Source of the DNA: PHET01 sp038202795
GTDB lineage: Bacteria > Actinomycetota > Coriobacteriia > Anaerosomatales > PHET01
Assembly: GCA_038202795.1 (NCBI GenBank)
Contig: JBBREQ010000024.1
Coordinates: 1 to 29,360 of the forward strand
Reading direction: 5' to 3'
Length of the DNA stretch: 29,360 nt
Positions within the stretch are counted from its first letter, which is position 1; each line of letters starts with the position of its first letter. The position numbers and the translations under genes were made by a program. The notes under the pieces were generated by a model. It searched no databases. It worked only from the letters and a program-made list of their open reading frames with translations, and had not been told where the DNA came from. Below, piece after piece: positions 1-6,549 of this stretch.

Positions 1-118
1 GAGCGCGCTGCTGTTCTGGTTTGTTCTCGTGGGTATTGTGCTCGAGGCTGGCGCGATGTGTCGCTCATGCGTCGCGATCATGGCTCTCTTGGGCCTTGCT
101 GCGTAGACCGCGCGCGTC
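1..118 (+). other. 5' part of copA reading frame, degraded, with in-frame TAG
   Basis: Frame 2 continues the downstream ATPase upstream to the window edge but is interrupted by TAG at 104-106. The translated residues before the stop (ending LLGLAA) and after it (TARVVRGG) line up column for column with the region between TM helices and actuator domain of Cu-ATPases, where the family usually has a G-R/K-x-x-E-A-x-A-K-G-R-x-S-x-x-A-I-K pattern and a Lys where the TAG sits. Several polar positions are replaced: two expected Lys read as Met, a Gly and a Ser read as Cys, a Glu reads as Val. Most inferred changes are to T. This looks like low-quality sequence at a contig edge or a genuinely decaying 5' end. 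The alignment is from memory of the family, not computed. Confidence 0.6.
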
Positions 119-1741
119 GTGCGCGGAGGCGAAGAGATCGACGTGCCGGTGGAGCAGGTCATCGTGGGCGACGTTGTGGTCGTTCGCCCCGGGGACAAGG
201 TGCCGGTAGACGGCGTGCTGATAGACGGCTCCTCGAGTGTCGACGAATCGATGCTCACGGGCGAGTCGATCCCTGTTGAGAAGAACGCTGGCGACACCGT
301 CATCGGAGCCACCATAAACAAGCTCGGCTCGTTCCGTTTCCGGGCCACCAAGGTCGGAGCGGATACGGCGCTCGCGCAGATCGTGAAGCTCGTCGAAGAC
401 GCGCAGGGCTCCAAAGCCCCGGTCCAGCGCTTCGCCGACCGCATCAGTGCGGTATTCGTACCTATCGTGCTGGTCGCATCGGCCGCGACGTTCCTGTTCT
501 GGGGATTCGCGGGCCCGGCGATCTTTGGGGCCACCCCAGATCCGCTCGCATACGGTTTGCTGCTCGAGCCGGTGCTGATGTCCGCTACCACAAACGGCTG
601 GTGGATCGCAGCGCTACTCGCGGGCATCGCCGTCGTCGTCATCGCTTGCCCGTGCGCGTTGGGTCTTGCTACGCCGACCGCCATCATGGTGGGTACCGGC
701 AAGGGCGCCAGCAACGGCATCCTCATCAAGAGCGGCGACGCACTCGAGACCGCCTACAAGCTCTCTGCGATCGTCTTCGACAAGACCGGCACGCTCACGC
801 ACGGCAAGCCTGTGGTGACTGACATCGTCCTGGCCGAGGGTCATGACGTGACGCGCGTTTTCACCATGGCTGCCGCGCTTGAGCGCAACTCCGAGCACCC
901 TCTGGCCGAGGCGGTCGTCGCCCGCGCTAAGAGCGACGGCATCGAGATACCCGACGTCGAGGGTTTCTCGGCAGTCCCGGGTCATGGGGTCGAGGGCACG
1001 GTCATGGGGATGCGGGTGGCCTTTGGTAACCGCAAGCTCATGGTGCGCGAAGGCATCGACATCGAGGCGTTCGAGCCTGAGATCTGCCGCCTGGAGGACG
1101 AGGGCAAGACAGTCATGCTGGTTGGCGTGAACGGTGCGAAGCTCGCCGGAATCGTCGCGGTGGCCGATACGCTCAAGGAGAATTCGGCCGAGGCGGTTGC
1201 CCGGCTGCAGGCCATGGGCGTCGAAACGTTCATGATCACCGGTGACAACCATCGCACCGCCGCCGCCATCGCTCGGGAGACCGGGCTTGACGACGCGCAT
1301 GTCCTTGCCGAAGTCCTGCCGGAGAACAAGGCCGAAGAGGTCGCGAAGCTCCAGGCTGCCCAGAAGACGGTGGCTATGGTGGGCGACGGCATCAACGACA
1401 CCCCCGCGCTTGCACAGGCCGACGTGGGCATCGCCATGGGTGCCGGTACCGACGTCGCCATGGAGACCGGCGGCATCGTGCTCATCAAAAACGACCTGCG
1501 CGATGTCGTGACGGCGATTCAACTGTCCCGCGCGACCATGCGCAAGATCCGCCAGAACTTCGTCTGGGCCCTGGGGTACAACACCATCCTGATTCCTGTG
1601 GCCATGCTTGGCCTGCTCTCGCAGGTTCCGTGGGTCGCCGGCGCCGCGATGGCGTTCTCCTCGGTGAGCGTCGTGACCAGTTCGCTGCTCTTGCGCCGCT
1701 TCAAGCCCTCCATGCCCGAACTGACAAAGATCGCCGCCTAG
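119..1741 (+). CDS. copA: Cu(I)-exporting P1B-type ATPase (CopA), 5'-incomplete
   Basis: Membrane pump that exports copper(I) using ATP. The 540-residue open part starts at a GTG that has no Shine-Dalgarno and is chosen only because an in-frame TAG lies upstream, so it is probably not a native start. Seen in order: the actuator loop TGES (residues 47-50), the membrane metal-binding CPC motif (177-179) followed by ALGLATP, the phosphorylation motif DKTGT (Asp221), the SEHPLAEA nucleotide-binding motif, GDGIND near 422-427, then C-terminal helices with YN and MxxSS motifs, which are the Cu(I)-site signature that separates CopA from Zn/Cd pumps. The N-terminal metal-binding domains and first helices expected in an approximately 750-residue protein lie off the left edge. 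A DUF7282-type lipoprotein follows 30 bp downstream, probably in the same transcript. Confidence 0.93.
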   Translation: MRGGEEIDVPVEQVIVGDVVVVRPGDKVPVDGVLIDGSSSVDESMLTGESIPVEKNAGDTVIGATINKLGSFRFRATKVGADTALAQIVKLVEDAQGSKAPVQRFADRISAVFVPIVLVASAATFLFWGFAGPAIFGATPDPLAYGLLLEPVLMSATTNGWWIAALLAGIAVVVIACPCALGLATPTAIMVGTGKGASNGILIKSGDALETAYKLSAIVFDKTGTLTHGKPVVTDIVLAEGHDVTRVFTMAAALERNSEHPLAEAVVARAKSDGIEIPDVEGFSAVPGHGVEGTVMGMRVAFGNRKLMVREGIDIEAFEPEICRLEDEGKTVMLVGVNGAKLAGIVAVADTLKENSAEAVARLQAMGVETFMITGDNHRTAAAIARETGLDDAHVLAEVLPENKAEEVAKLQAAQKTVAMVGDGINDTPALAQADVGIAMGAGTDVAMETGGIVLIKNDLRDVVTAIQLSRATMRKIRQNFVWALGYNTILIPVAMLGLLSQVPWVAGAAMAFSSVSVVTSSLLLRRFKPSMPELTKIAA

Positions 1742-1771
1742 CTGCGGCTGCTCGCGAAAGGATGACCACAC

Positions 1772-2239
1772 ATGAACAGAACGATGATCGCTGCGGCACT
1801 GGCCGCGCTGGCGGTTGGCGCGCTCGTGCTCACGGGCTGCACCGGAACCGCTGAGACCACCGAGATGGGCCCGGACGTCTGGGGCTACGTTGCCTCGGCT
1901 GACGCGGCCCAGATCGAGCTGGCCGAGGACCAGGCCGGCGTTGACGAGCTGGTGGTAGACCGTGTCCTTGCACCCGGCGCTGCCTGGATCGTCGTGCACG
2001 CTGATGACAACGGCAAGCCAGGGGTGCGCGTGGGGTTGGCGCACGTCGACAAGGGCGAGAACACGAACGTGAAGGTCAAGCTGGAGGACCTCACCACCCC
2101 GAAGGTGATTGTGGCCGTACACGCCGACAAGGGCGAGGCCGACGAGTTCGATTTCGACATGATGGCCAAGGAGATGAGCCCGGATCGTCCGTACTTCGTG
2201 GGAGGCAAGGAGCTCGCGAAGGTCGTGTCGGTGCAGTGA
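1772..2239 (+). CDS. DUF7282-like lipoprotein
   Basis: Predicted secreted lipoprotein of 155 residues. It starts with MNRTM, has a hydrophobic segment and a lipobox ending LTGC near residue 22, so the mature protein would be lipid-anchored outside the membrane. The rest resembles the DUF7282 beta-sandwich pattern: a WIVVHADD element, then a segment of the form KGENTNVKVKLED and a VHADKGEADEFDF stretch rich in acidic residues. An AAAGGA-like ribosome site precedes the ATG. It sits 30 bp after copA, which makes co-transcription and a periplasm-like copper or redox role possible, but nothing in the protein proves metal binding; there is no CxxC or Met-rich motif. The family call is by recognised pattern only. 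Confidence 0.75.
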   Translation: MNRTMIAAALAALAVGALVLTGCTGTAETTEMGPDVWGYVASADAAQIELAEDQAGVDELVVDRVLAPGAAWIVVHADDNGKPGVRVGLAHVDKGENTNVKVKLEDLTTPKVIVAVHADKGEADEFDFDMMAKEMSPDRPYFVGGKELAKVVSVQ

Positions 2240-2323
2240 CGCTCCGTGGTGGCGGAGGTGTTTGAAACGTGACAACTGGGGTATCAATTACACAGAGGTA
2301 AGCCAGCTGCAGGAGGTGGACGC

Positions 2324-2422
2324 TTGAGGTACGCAATCGAGTTACTGGGCGTCGTCGTCATGGTTGCCCTCCTTGAGATGATCGGGCGCTCGCACCATGA
2401 GATGGCCAAGGTCGGAGCGTAG
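2324..2422 (+). CDS. Small hydrophobic peptide, 32 aa (TTG start)
   Basis: A 32-codon ORF beginning TTG and ending TAG. A near-perfect ribosome site, AGGAGGTGG at 2311-2319, lies 4 nt upstream of the start codon. The product has a single hydrophobic stretch (about residues 5-20, ELLGVVVMVALLEMIG) followed by a polar tail with two adjacent histidines, consistent with a one-pass membrane peptide. It lies in the 443-bp gap between the lipoprotein and the NmrA-like gene. I do not recognise the peptide; the case rests on the ribosome site and hydrophobicity. Confidence 0.42.
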   Translation: MRYAIELLGVVVMVALLEMIGRSHHEMAKVGA

Positions 2423-2430
2423 ACCGGGGT

Positions 2431-2580
2431 CATTGCGAGAGCGCAAGACGTGACCGGATCTTCCGGTGAACAGGACCGGGTGTTGCGAACCGCAGGTCCT
2501 CGGGATGGGATGGCATGTAGCGGCTGCCGACAATCGAATAGCAGTGGAGGGTCGCCCGATTTGGGCGGCCCTCTTGCCGT
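2431..2580 (+). ncRNA. Candidate structured RNA or leader, hairpin-rich
   Basis: This non-coding stretch contains successive inverted repeats on the plus strand: ACCGGA/TCCGGT (2453-2467, 3-nt loop), GGACC/GGTCC enclosing a GGT/ACC inner pair (about 2471-2497), GGCA/TGCC (about 2512-2528), and the terminator stem at 2549-2571. Several hairpins ending in an intrinsic terminator is the layout of a small RNA or a transcription-attenuating leader. It does not match riboswitch, SRP RNA or tmRNA consensus elements that I know. Confidence 0.25.
2549..2571 (+). terminator. Rho-independent-like hairpin
   Basis: GGGTCGCCC and GGGCGGCCC pair over 9 positions (one G-T wobble) with a 5-nt loop GATTT, followed by TCTTG. 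The T tract is short. It could end transcription of the micro-ORF region or act as an attenuator for the gene starting at 2683. Confidence 0.55.
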
Positions 2581-2593
2581 TGCAGGCGAGAGG

Positions 2594-2622
2594 TTCGCGG
2601 TTCGCCGAGTCTGTTGGATACT
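2594..2622 (+). promoter_or_regulatory. Weak candidate promoter for the NmrA-like gene
   Basis: TTCGCG, a 17-bp spacer, then GATACT, located downstream of the terminator and about 60 bp before the ATG at 2683. Both boxes are imperfect, so this is a suggestion only. Confidence 0.22.
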
Positions 2623-2682
2623 GACGGTGTCGGATCGTCCGGGCGTCTCAAGCGCCGCGCGGGCGCGGATCAGGGGAGAGTC

Positions 2683-3309
2683 ATGCGCATTCTGGTAGTC
2701 GGAGCTGCCGGTCGCACCGGTCAGCAGGTGGTAGAGCAGGGACTCGGGCACGGTCACCACATCCGAGCGCTCGTGCGCTCAACTCCGCTTGCGCGGGAAC
2801 ACGAGCGCTTGGATGTGGTGACCGGTGACGTGCTCGATTTCGATGCGGTGGATGCTGCGATGGTGGATGTGGACGCGGTCATCTCGACGATTGGATCAGG
2901 CGGCGGCCGAGACGTGCGGGTCTACTCGGAAGGCCTAGGCACTGTGGTGCATGCAATGGCGATTCACGAGGTCCCGAAGCTGGTGGTAGTGAGCGCGGCG
3001 GGGGCATTCGCGCGCAAGGACCCGCTCATCTCGCTGGGGTTTCGCACCATGATCGCGACAGTGCTCAAGCCGGTGTACGACGACATGGAGCGCATGGAGC
3101 AGCGTGTGGCCGCAACAGGGTTGGACTGGACGATCATCCGGCCGGTGGGCCTGTCAGACGGTCCGCTCACGGGGCGCTACCGGGCCTCGTTGGATGGGTC
3201 GATGCTTCCCAAGGCGAACCGCATCTCGCGCGCCGATCTGGCAGCGGCTTGCTTGAAGGCGGTCACCTCGCCTGCCTATTCGCGTATGACGCTGGTGGTC
3301 GCGGACTGA
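2683..3309 (+). CDS. NmrA-like / atypical SDR NAD(P)-binding protein
   Basis: A 208-residue Rossmann-fold protein. The N-terminus MRILVVGAAGRTG is the GxxGxxG dinucleotide-binding loop directly after the first beta strand. Later segments fit NAD(P)-binding NmrA, biliverdin reductase B-like and atypical SDR (a5) proteins: TGDVLDFDAV (acidic residue contacting adenine), VISTIGSGG, VVVSAAGAF, and GLDWTIIRPVGL. The classical YxxxK catalytic pair is not obvious, which is usual for this atypical group, so substrate and even enzymatic activity are unknown. I chose the ATG at 2683 rather than an upstream in-frame start because AGGGGAG sits 5-6 nt before it and the Rossmann strand begins immediately. 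No operon partner is evident: a terminator lies upstream and a 70-bp gap separates it from the next gene. Confidence 0.85.
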   Translation: MRILVVGAAGRTGQQVVEQGLGHGHHIRALVRSTPLAREHERLDVVTGDVLDFDAVDAAMVDVDAVISTIGSGGGRDVRVYSEGLGTVVHAMAIHEVPKLVVVSAAGAFARKDPLISLGFRTMIATVLKPVYDDMERMEQRVAATGLDWTIIRPVGLSDGPLTGRYRASLDGSMLPKANRISRADLAAACLKAVTSPAYSRMTLVVAD

Positions 3310-3379
3310 AGCGTGCGCGTGCTGTGGTACCGTAATCGTGGTTCAGTAACGGAGGGCTTTCGCACTGCGGAGACGCGCA

Positions 3380-4630
3380 ATGGATGAGGCGGCAACACTC
3401 AGCACGCTTTCGAGGGTTCGCACGTACCTCGCGCTGATCATCATCGTCCCGGCCGTCGTCACGGCGGTCATCGTGGGCGCGTCGGTTCGGATCGTGATAG
3501 TAGGCGGCTACGGGCGCATGAATGCGACCAGCTTCAACGGTCACGTGGCGGGAAGCTACACCGCCGAGAACTTCACGCACCCTTCCGCCAGGGACGAAGC
3601 GCATTTCAGACAGACCATAGAAAACCTCATCGGCCAGAAGGTGCTGAGAAAGGTCATTCTGCTGGCGCCCGATGGCACGGTCGTATTCTCAACCGAAAGC
3701 GATGCACCTCAGGGCAAGCTGCCCCTGGGACGGCGCGAGACAAAGGCGCTGGGAGGCAAGGTGTCCGCCACTCTGGGACATCGCGGCGACCAGTCAGAGC
3801 TCACGTACTGGGCTCCTGTCCAGCTGGGAGACCCCCCGCGCACGGTGGGTCTCGTGATCGCGCAGCGCCCCGGCGGCCAGATCGAGACTAGCGTCCGCGC
3901 TGCTGTACTGGCGTTGGCTGCCGTCGTGGTGTTGGGTGGCCTCTTCGCGTACGGCCTCGCGTGGTGGGTGCTTCGCCAAGCCGAGGTGGAGGTCCGCCGC
4001 AGCCAGGAGCAGACCCGGAGGGTCAACAACCGTCTCTCGGTCTCCTTGGCCTCGCTTGAGCGGCATTCGGTGGGGACGATCCAGGCGCTGACGCAGGCGG
4101 TCGACGCCAAGGACAGCTACACCGCGAGACACTCGGTGAATGTGGCGGACTACGCAGTCGCTATCGCCATTCGGCTGGGGATGGCCGGCGAGGTGGTCGC
4201 CATCGAGCGTGCGGGGCTCTTGCACGACATCGGGAAGATCGGGGTCTCGGAGTCGCTGCTTCTCAAGCCGTCGGGTTTGACGCCTGACGAGTTCAAGCAG
4301 GTCCAGGAGCACAGCGTCATGGGCGCGCGGATCATCGAGTCCATGCCGTTTCTGCGCGAAACGGTCATCCCGGTGCTCTATCATCACGAGCACTGGGACG
4401 GGAGCGGCTATCCGGACGGGCTGGTGGGAGAGGACATTCCCCGAGCAGCTCGCGTCCTTTCTGCAGCCGACGCATTCGACGCCATGACGACCGATCGGCC
4501 CTATCGCAAGGCGATGAGCGTCGAGCAGGCGGTCTACCAACTACGACAGGGCAGCGGCGGGCAGTTCGACCCCGAGTGCGTCGATGCCCTGTTGGCTCTT
4601 CTGGAGGATGGAACGCTCGTGCCCAGCTGA
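3380..4630 (+). CDS. Membrane HD-GYP domain c-di-GMP phosphodiesterase
   Basis: A 416-residue signalling protein. An N-terminal membrane helix (about 18-42), an extracytoplasmic sensor region of roughly 130 residues and a second helix (about 174-195) lead through a short charged coil into a C-terminal HD-GYP domain. The metal and active-site residues are present: RHS (His251), HD in LLHDIGKIGV (His282, Asp283), the HHExWDGxGYP element (His335, His336, Glu337, then GYP at 343-345), and DAFDAMTTDRPYR. HD-GYP proteins hydrolyse cyclic di-GMP to pGpG or GMP. The sensor half resembles no family that I can name. The gene ends 9 bp before the convergent LysR gene. Together with the GGDEF/EAL gene at the right edge it suggests active c-di-GMP signalling. 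Confidence 0.92.
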   Translation: MDEAATLSTLSRVRTYLALIIIVPAVVTAVIVGASVRIVIVGGYGRMNATSFNGHVAGSYTAENFTHPSARDEAHFRQTIENLIGQKVLRKVILLAPDGTVVFSTESDAPQGKLPLGRRETKALGGKVSATLGHRGDQSELTYWAPVQLGDPPRTVGLVIAQRPGGQIETSVRAAVLALAAVVVLGGLFAYGLAWWVLRQAEVEVRRSQEQTRRVNNRLSVSLASLERHSVGTIQALTQAVDAKDSYTARHSVNVADYAVAIAIRLGMAGEVVAIERAGLLHDIGKIGVSESLLLKPSGLTPDEFKQVQEHSVMGARIIESMPFLRETVIPVLYHHEHWDGSGYPDGLVGEDIPRAARVLSAADAFDAMTTDRPYRKAMSVEQAVYQLRQGSGGQFDPECVDALLALLEDGTLVPS

Positions 4631-4639
4631 GTTGCTGGT

Positions 4640-5602
4640 TCAGAGGGGAGCGGTCGTACTCGCTCCCTCTTGTGATGGTGCGCGCGGCAACTGACATGCA
4701 GTCGTCTGTGAGGCCTCGCGTAGCGCCGTGAGCACGGCGCTGATTCCGGGGTTCGCGCCGCTGCCGCGCCGGGTGGCTGCCCAGATCGAACGGTTCAGGT
4801 CGAGGTCCGCGAGATCGCGGACGGCCACGCGCGACACATCACCTACCAGCGCAAGCGCCGGCCCAAGGGCGACGCCCAGACCGGCGGCCACGGCGGCTAA
4901 GATGACCTCGAAGTCCATCGAGTGGAAGTCCGTTCGGGGCTCGAAGCCCGCACGACGGGCCGCTGCGGTCACCAGATCGAGCATGGAGGTCGAGTCCCGC
5001 CCCACGATCCACTCCTCGTCGGCGAAGTCCGCCATGGTGACCGGCCCCGAGCGCTTCGCAGCCGGGTGGTCGAGGGGCAGCACCAGGTAGACCGGTTCGG
5101 TGAAGAGCTCCTCACGCTCGACGCCGGCATCCTCGACGGACGGCAGCAGATCCCACTCGTAGGTGAGCACCACATCGAGCTCGCGTGCTTTGAGTGCCGG
5201 TACGGACTCTTCAGGCTCGAGATCGATCATCGAGATTCTCAGGTTGGGGTGGCGCTCACGCAACGTCACGAGGGCTGGAACCAGCACGTTGCGGGCAGCC
5301 GTGGGAAACGCCGATACGCGCACGCGGCCTACGATTCCCTGCGCCGAGGACGCCAAGTCGGCCTCGGCATGCTCGAGGGCAGCGAGGACCTGCTCGGTGT
5401 TGCGAACCAGCCGCTGGCCAGCCTCAGTCAGCCGCACTCCGCGTCCCGAGCGTTCCAGAAGCGGCACGCCGGCCTCACGCTCAAGCACCGCCATCTGCTG
5501 CGAGACGGCCGAGGGCGACATGAAGAGGGCCTCGGCTGCTGCGGCGATGGTTCCGCGCCCCGAGACCTCCCGCAGCATCCGCAGTCGGTTCACGCTTAAC
5601 AT
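4640..5602 (-). CDS. LysR-family transcriptional regulator
   Basis: A 320-residue LTTR of normal length. The N-terminal winged helix-turn-helix (residues 1-62) includes AAAAEALFMSPSAVSQQMA and LLERSGRGVRLTEAG, both diagnostic of LysR. The remainder (about 90-295) matches the periplasmic-binding-like effector domain, with VRVSAFPTAARNVLVPAL at its start. The start at 5602 directly precedes the first HTH helix. There is no Shine-Dalgarno, and a candidate -10 lies 7 nt upstream, so the message may be leaderless. It is divergent from a 33-residue membrane peptide ORF whose control region it shares; by the usual LTTR arrangement that is its likeliest target. The effector is unknown. Confidence 0.92.
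   Translation of the reverse strand: MLSVNRLRMLREVSGRGTIAAAAEALFMSPSAVSQQMAVLEREAGVPLLERSGRGVRLTEAGQRLVRNTEQVLAALEHAEADLASSAQGIVGRVRVSAFPTAARNVLVPALVTLRERHPNLRISMIDLEPEESVPALKARELDVVLTYEWDLLPSVEDAGVEREELFTEPVYLVLPLDHPAAKRSGPVTMADFADEEWIVGRDSTSMLDLVTAAARRAGFEPRTDFHSMDFEVILAAVAAGLGVALGPALALVGDVSRVAVRDLADLDLNRSIWAATRRGSGANPGISAVLTALREASQTTACQLPRAPSQEGASTTAPL
4642..4670. terminator. Bidirectional-type hairpin between convergent genes
   Basis: AGAGGGGAGCG (4642-4652) pairs with CGCTCCCTCT (4661-4670) with one bulged G and an 8-nt loop. It lies just past the HD-GYP stop codon and overlaps the last codons of the LysR gene on the other strand. The T tract is poor. Confidence 0.45.
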
Positions 5603-5609
5603 AAAGTAC

Positions 5610-5638
5610 AGCTTACGCTATGCATTAGAAAACGACAA
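5610..5638 (-). promoter_or_regulatory. Candidate LysR-gene promoter
   Basis: On the minus strand TTGTCG (5638-5633), 17-bp spacer, TAAGCT (5615-5610), ending 7 nt before the ATG at 5602. This spacing implies a leaderless message. An AGC-TTAC-GCT partial palindrome (5610-5619) overlaps the -10 and could be part of an autoregulatory LTTR site. A second -35-like TTGACG lies at 5655-5650. Confidence 0.35.
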
Positions 5639-5734
5639 TGTATCTTTCGCGTCAAAGGGACGATGATTGCTACAGAGAGAAACAACGAGATACCCACGGT
5701 GCCCTGGATGCGCCGACGAGAAGGAGGAGCCACC

Positions 5735-5836
5735 ATGTATGACAGCTTCAGCGAAGGCGGAGTCTTCTACGGTCGCAGCCTGGCCATTCTGGCCGGCATG
5801 ATTGCTCTGGCCGTGGTACTCGGACAGATCCTCTAG
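5735..5836 (+). CDS. Small membrane peptide, 33 aa
   Basis: A 33-codon ORF with ATG start and an excellent ribosome site, AAGGAGGAG at 5721-5729, 5 nt upstream. The product starts with a short polar segment (MYDSFSEGGVFYGR) followed by a hydrophobic helix of about 18 residues (SLAILAGMIALAVVLGQI) ending at the stop. It is divergently placed from the LysR gene and followed at once by two strong hairpins, so it has its own complete transcription unit. That layout argues for a real gene. I do not recognise a family; small single-helix peptides of this kind often modify a membrane complex or transporter, but that is only a possibility here. Confidence 0.6.
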   Translation: MYDSFSEGGVFYGRSLAILAGMIALAVVLGQIL

Positions 5837-5848
5837 CCCCCCTTGCAA

Positions 5849-5874
5849 CCACCGCCGGCATCCCCCGGCGGTGG
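5849..5874 (+). terminator. Hairpin after the 33-aa peptide gene
   Basis: CCACCGCCGG (5849-5858) pairs perfectly with CCGGCGGTGG (5865-5874), 6-nt loop, 12 bp after the stop codon. It lacks a long T run, but a second terminator follows. Confidence 0.6.
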
Positions 5875-5890
5875 TGGCTTAGCACTGACA

Positions 5891-5922
5891 GACGCCCCGC
5901 TCCCCCGCGGGGCGTCTTGTGT
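5891..5922 (+). terminator. Strong Rho-independent terminator
   Basis: GACGCCCCGC (5891-5900) pairs perfectly with GCGGGGCGTC (5907-5916) over 10 bp with a 6-nt loop, followed by TTGTGTTCT. It forms a tandem terminator with the hairpin at 5849-5874. Confidence 0.8.
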
Positions 5923-6038
5923 TCTCCGGCCTCAAACGGTCGCAAGCTGTGTTTCCCCCTACTCTCTCGCACATTGGGTCTGTCGCCTTGGTGCGGGGAA
6001 AGGGTATCGTCACCACGAGACGAACGAGGGGAGTGCCT

Positions 6039-6443
6039 GTGCCCGGCCGAGGAAACCAGACCGAGATGCCCCGCGCGGCGCTACCGCGCTCCGGCGATAA
6101 CGCGTCCGCCATCATCATGCTGATCGCGCTGGGCGTCTCCACGCTCTTTGTTGCGGTGCAGATCACGTTCGCGCTTACGTTCGCGCCGCTGATGCTGTCG
6201 CTCTATGCGGAGAAGGGACTCGTGCCGCCTCTCATGCTCGCGTTGGCTCAGACGCTGGGCCCTCTGGGTATCTTCGCCGTTCTCTCCGTGCTCGATGTAC
6301 TCATCTTCGCGCTGTGTGTCTGGGCGTCTCGGCGTTACTGGGTCGGGCTGCTTTTTATGCCGCCTGCAATCTATCTCGCGACGACGTTCGTGCTGTTCAT
6401 CGGCCTGGTGGGTGGTTCGGCGGCTGCTTCGTTGGTGGGGTAG
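6039..6443 (+). CDS. Small polytopic membrane protein, unknown function
   Basis: About 134 residues, mostly hydrophobic. After a polar N-terminus of roughly 20 residues there are three to four predicted helices: one around IIMLIALGVSTLFVAVQITF, a second and possibly third in the middle (LGPLGIFAVLSVLDVLIFAL), and a last one near the C-terminus (YLATTFVLFIGLVGG). The start is a GTG at 6039, about 6 nt after GAGGGGA; a second in-frame GTG at 6033 overlaps that ribosome site and is less likely, and an ATG at 6066 is a third option. I do not recognise a family. It stands between a strong terminator and the hisG promoter, so it is probably a single-gene unit. Confidence 0.7.
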   Translation: MPGRGNQTEMPRAALPRSGDNASAIIMLIALGVSTLFVAVQITFALTFAPLMLSLYAEKGLVPPLMLALAQTLGPLGIFAVLSVLDVLIFALCVWASRRYWVGLLFMPPAIYLATTFVLFIGLVGGSAAASLVG

Positions 6444-6467
6444 CGCCACGCCCGGGAAAAGTCGACG

Positions 6468-6497
6468 TTGTCCCTGGAGGCTCTAGCGCGGTAGAGT
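6468..6497 (+). promoter_or_regulatory. Candidate sigma70-type promoter for hisG
   Basis: TTGTCC (6468-6473), an 18-bp spacer, then TAGAGT (6492-6497), 52 bp before the hisG start. It is one of the better promoter matches in the window. Confidence 0.45.
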
Positions 6498-6549
6498 GGT
6501 GGAGCGCATCTCGGCGCACCGGGCGCCAGTGCACCACACGGAGGTCGCT

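Noticed and set aside
104..106. TAG read as pyrrolysine or another recoded residue
   Set aside because: No recoding element is visible, copper ATPases are not known to use it, and adjacent conserved codons are also altered, pointing to damage or sequence error.
614..2287. Long minus-strand open frame of 557 codons opposite copA
   Set aside because: It has no recognisable domain, is low-complexity in Arg/His/Gly, and lies opposite a clearly conserved ATPase. GC-rich codon bias leaves antisense frames open.
2260..2300. MerR/CueR-type operator around TTGAAA and TATCAA upstream of the 32-aa ORF
   Set aside because: The arms are short and imperfect, and the box spacing does not give a convincing 19-bp MerR promoter.
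2440..2580. Signal recognition particle RNA or c-di-GMP riboswitch
   Set aside because: The short CAGGTCC and GGGATG-like matches are not arranged as in SRP RNA, and the conserved c-di-GMP riboswitch core is absent.
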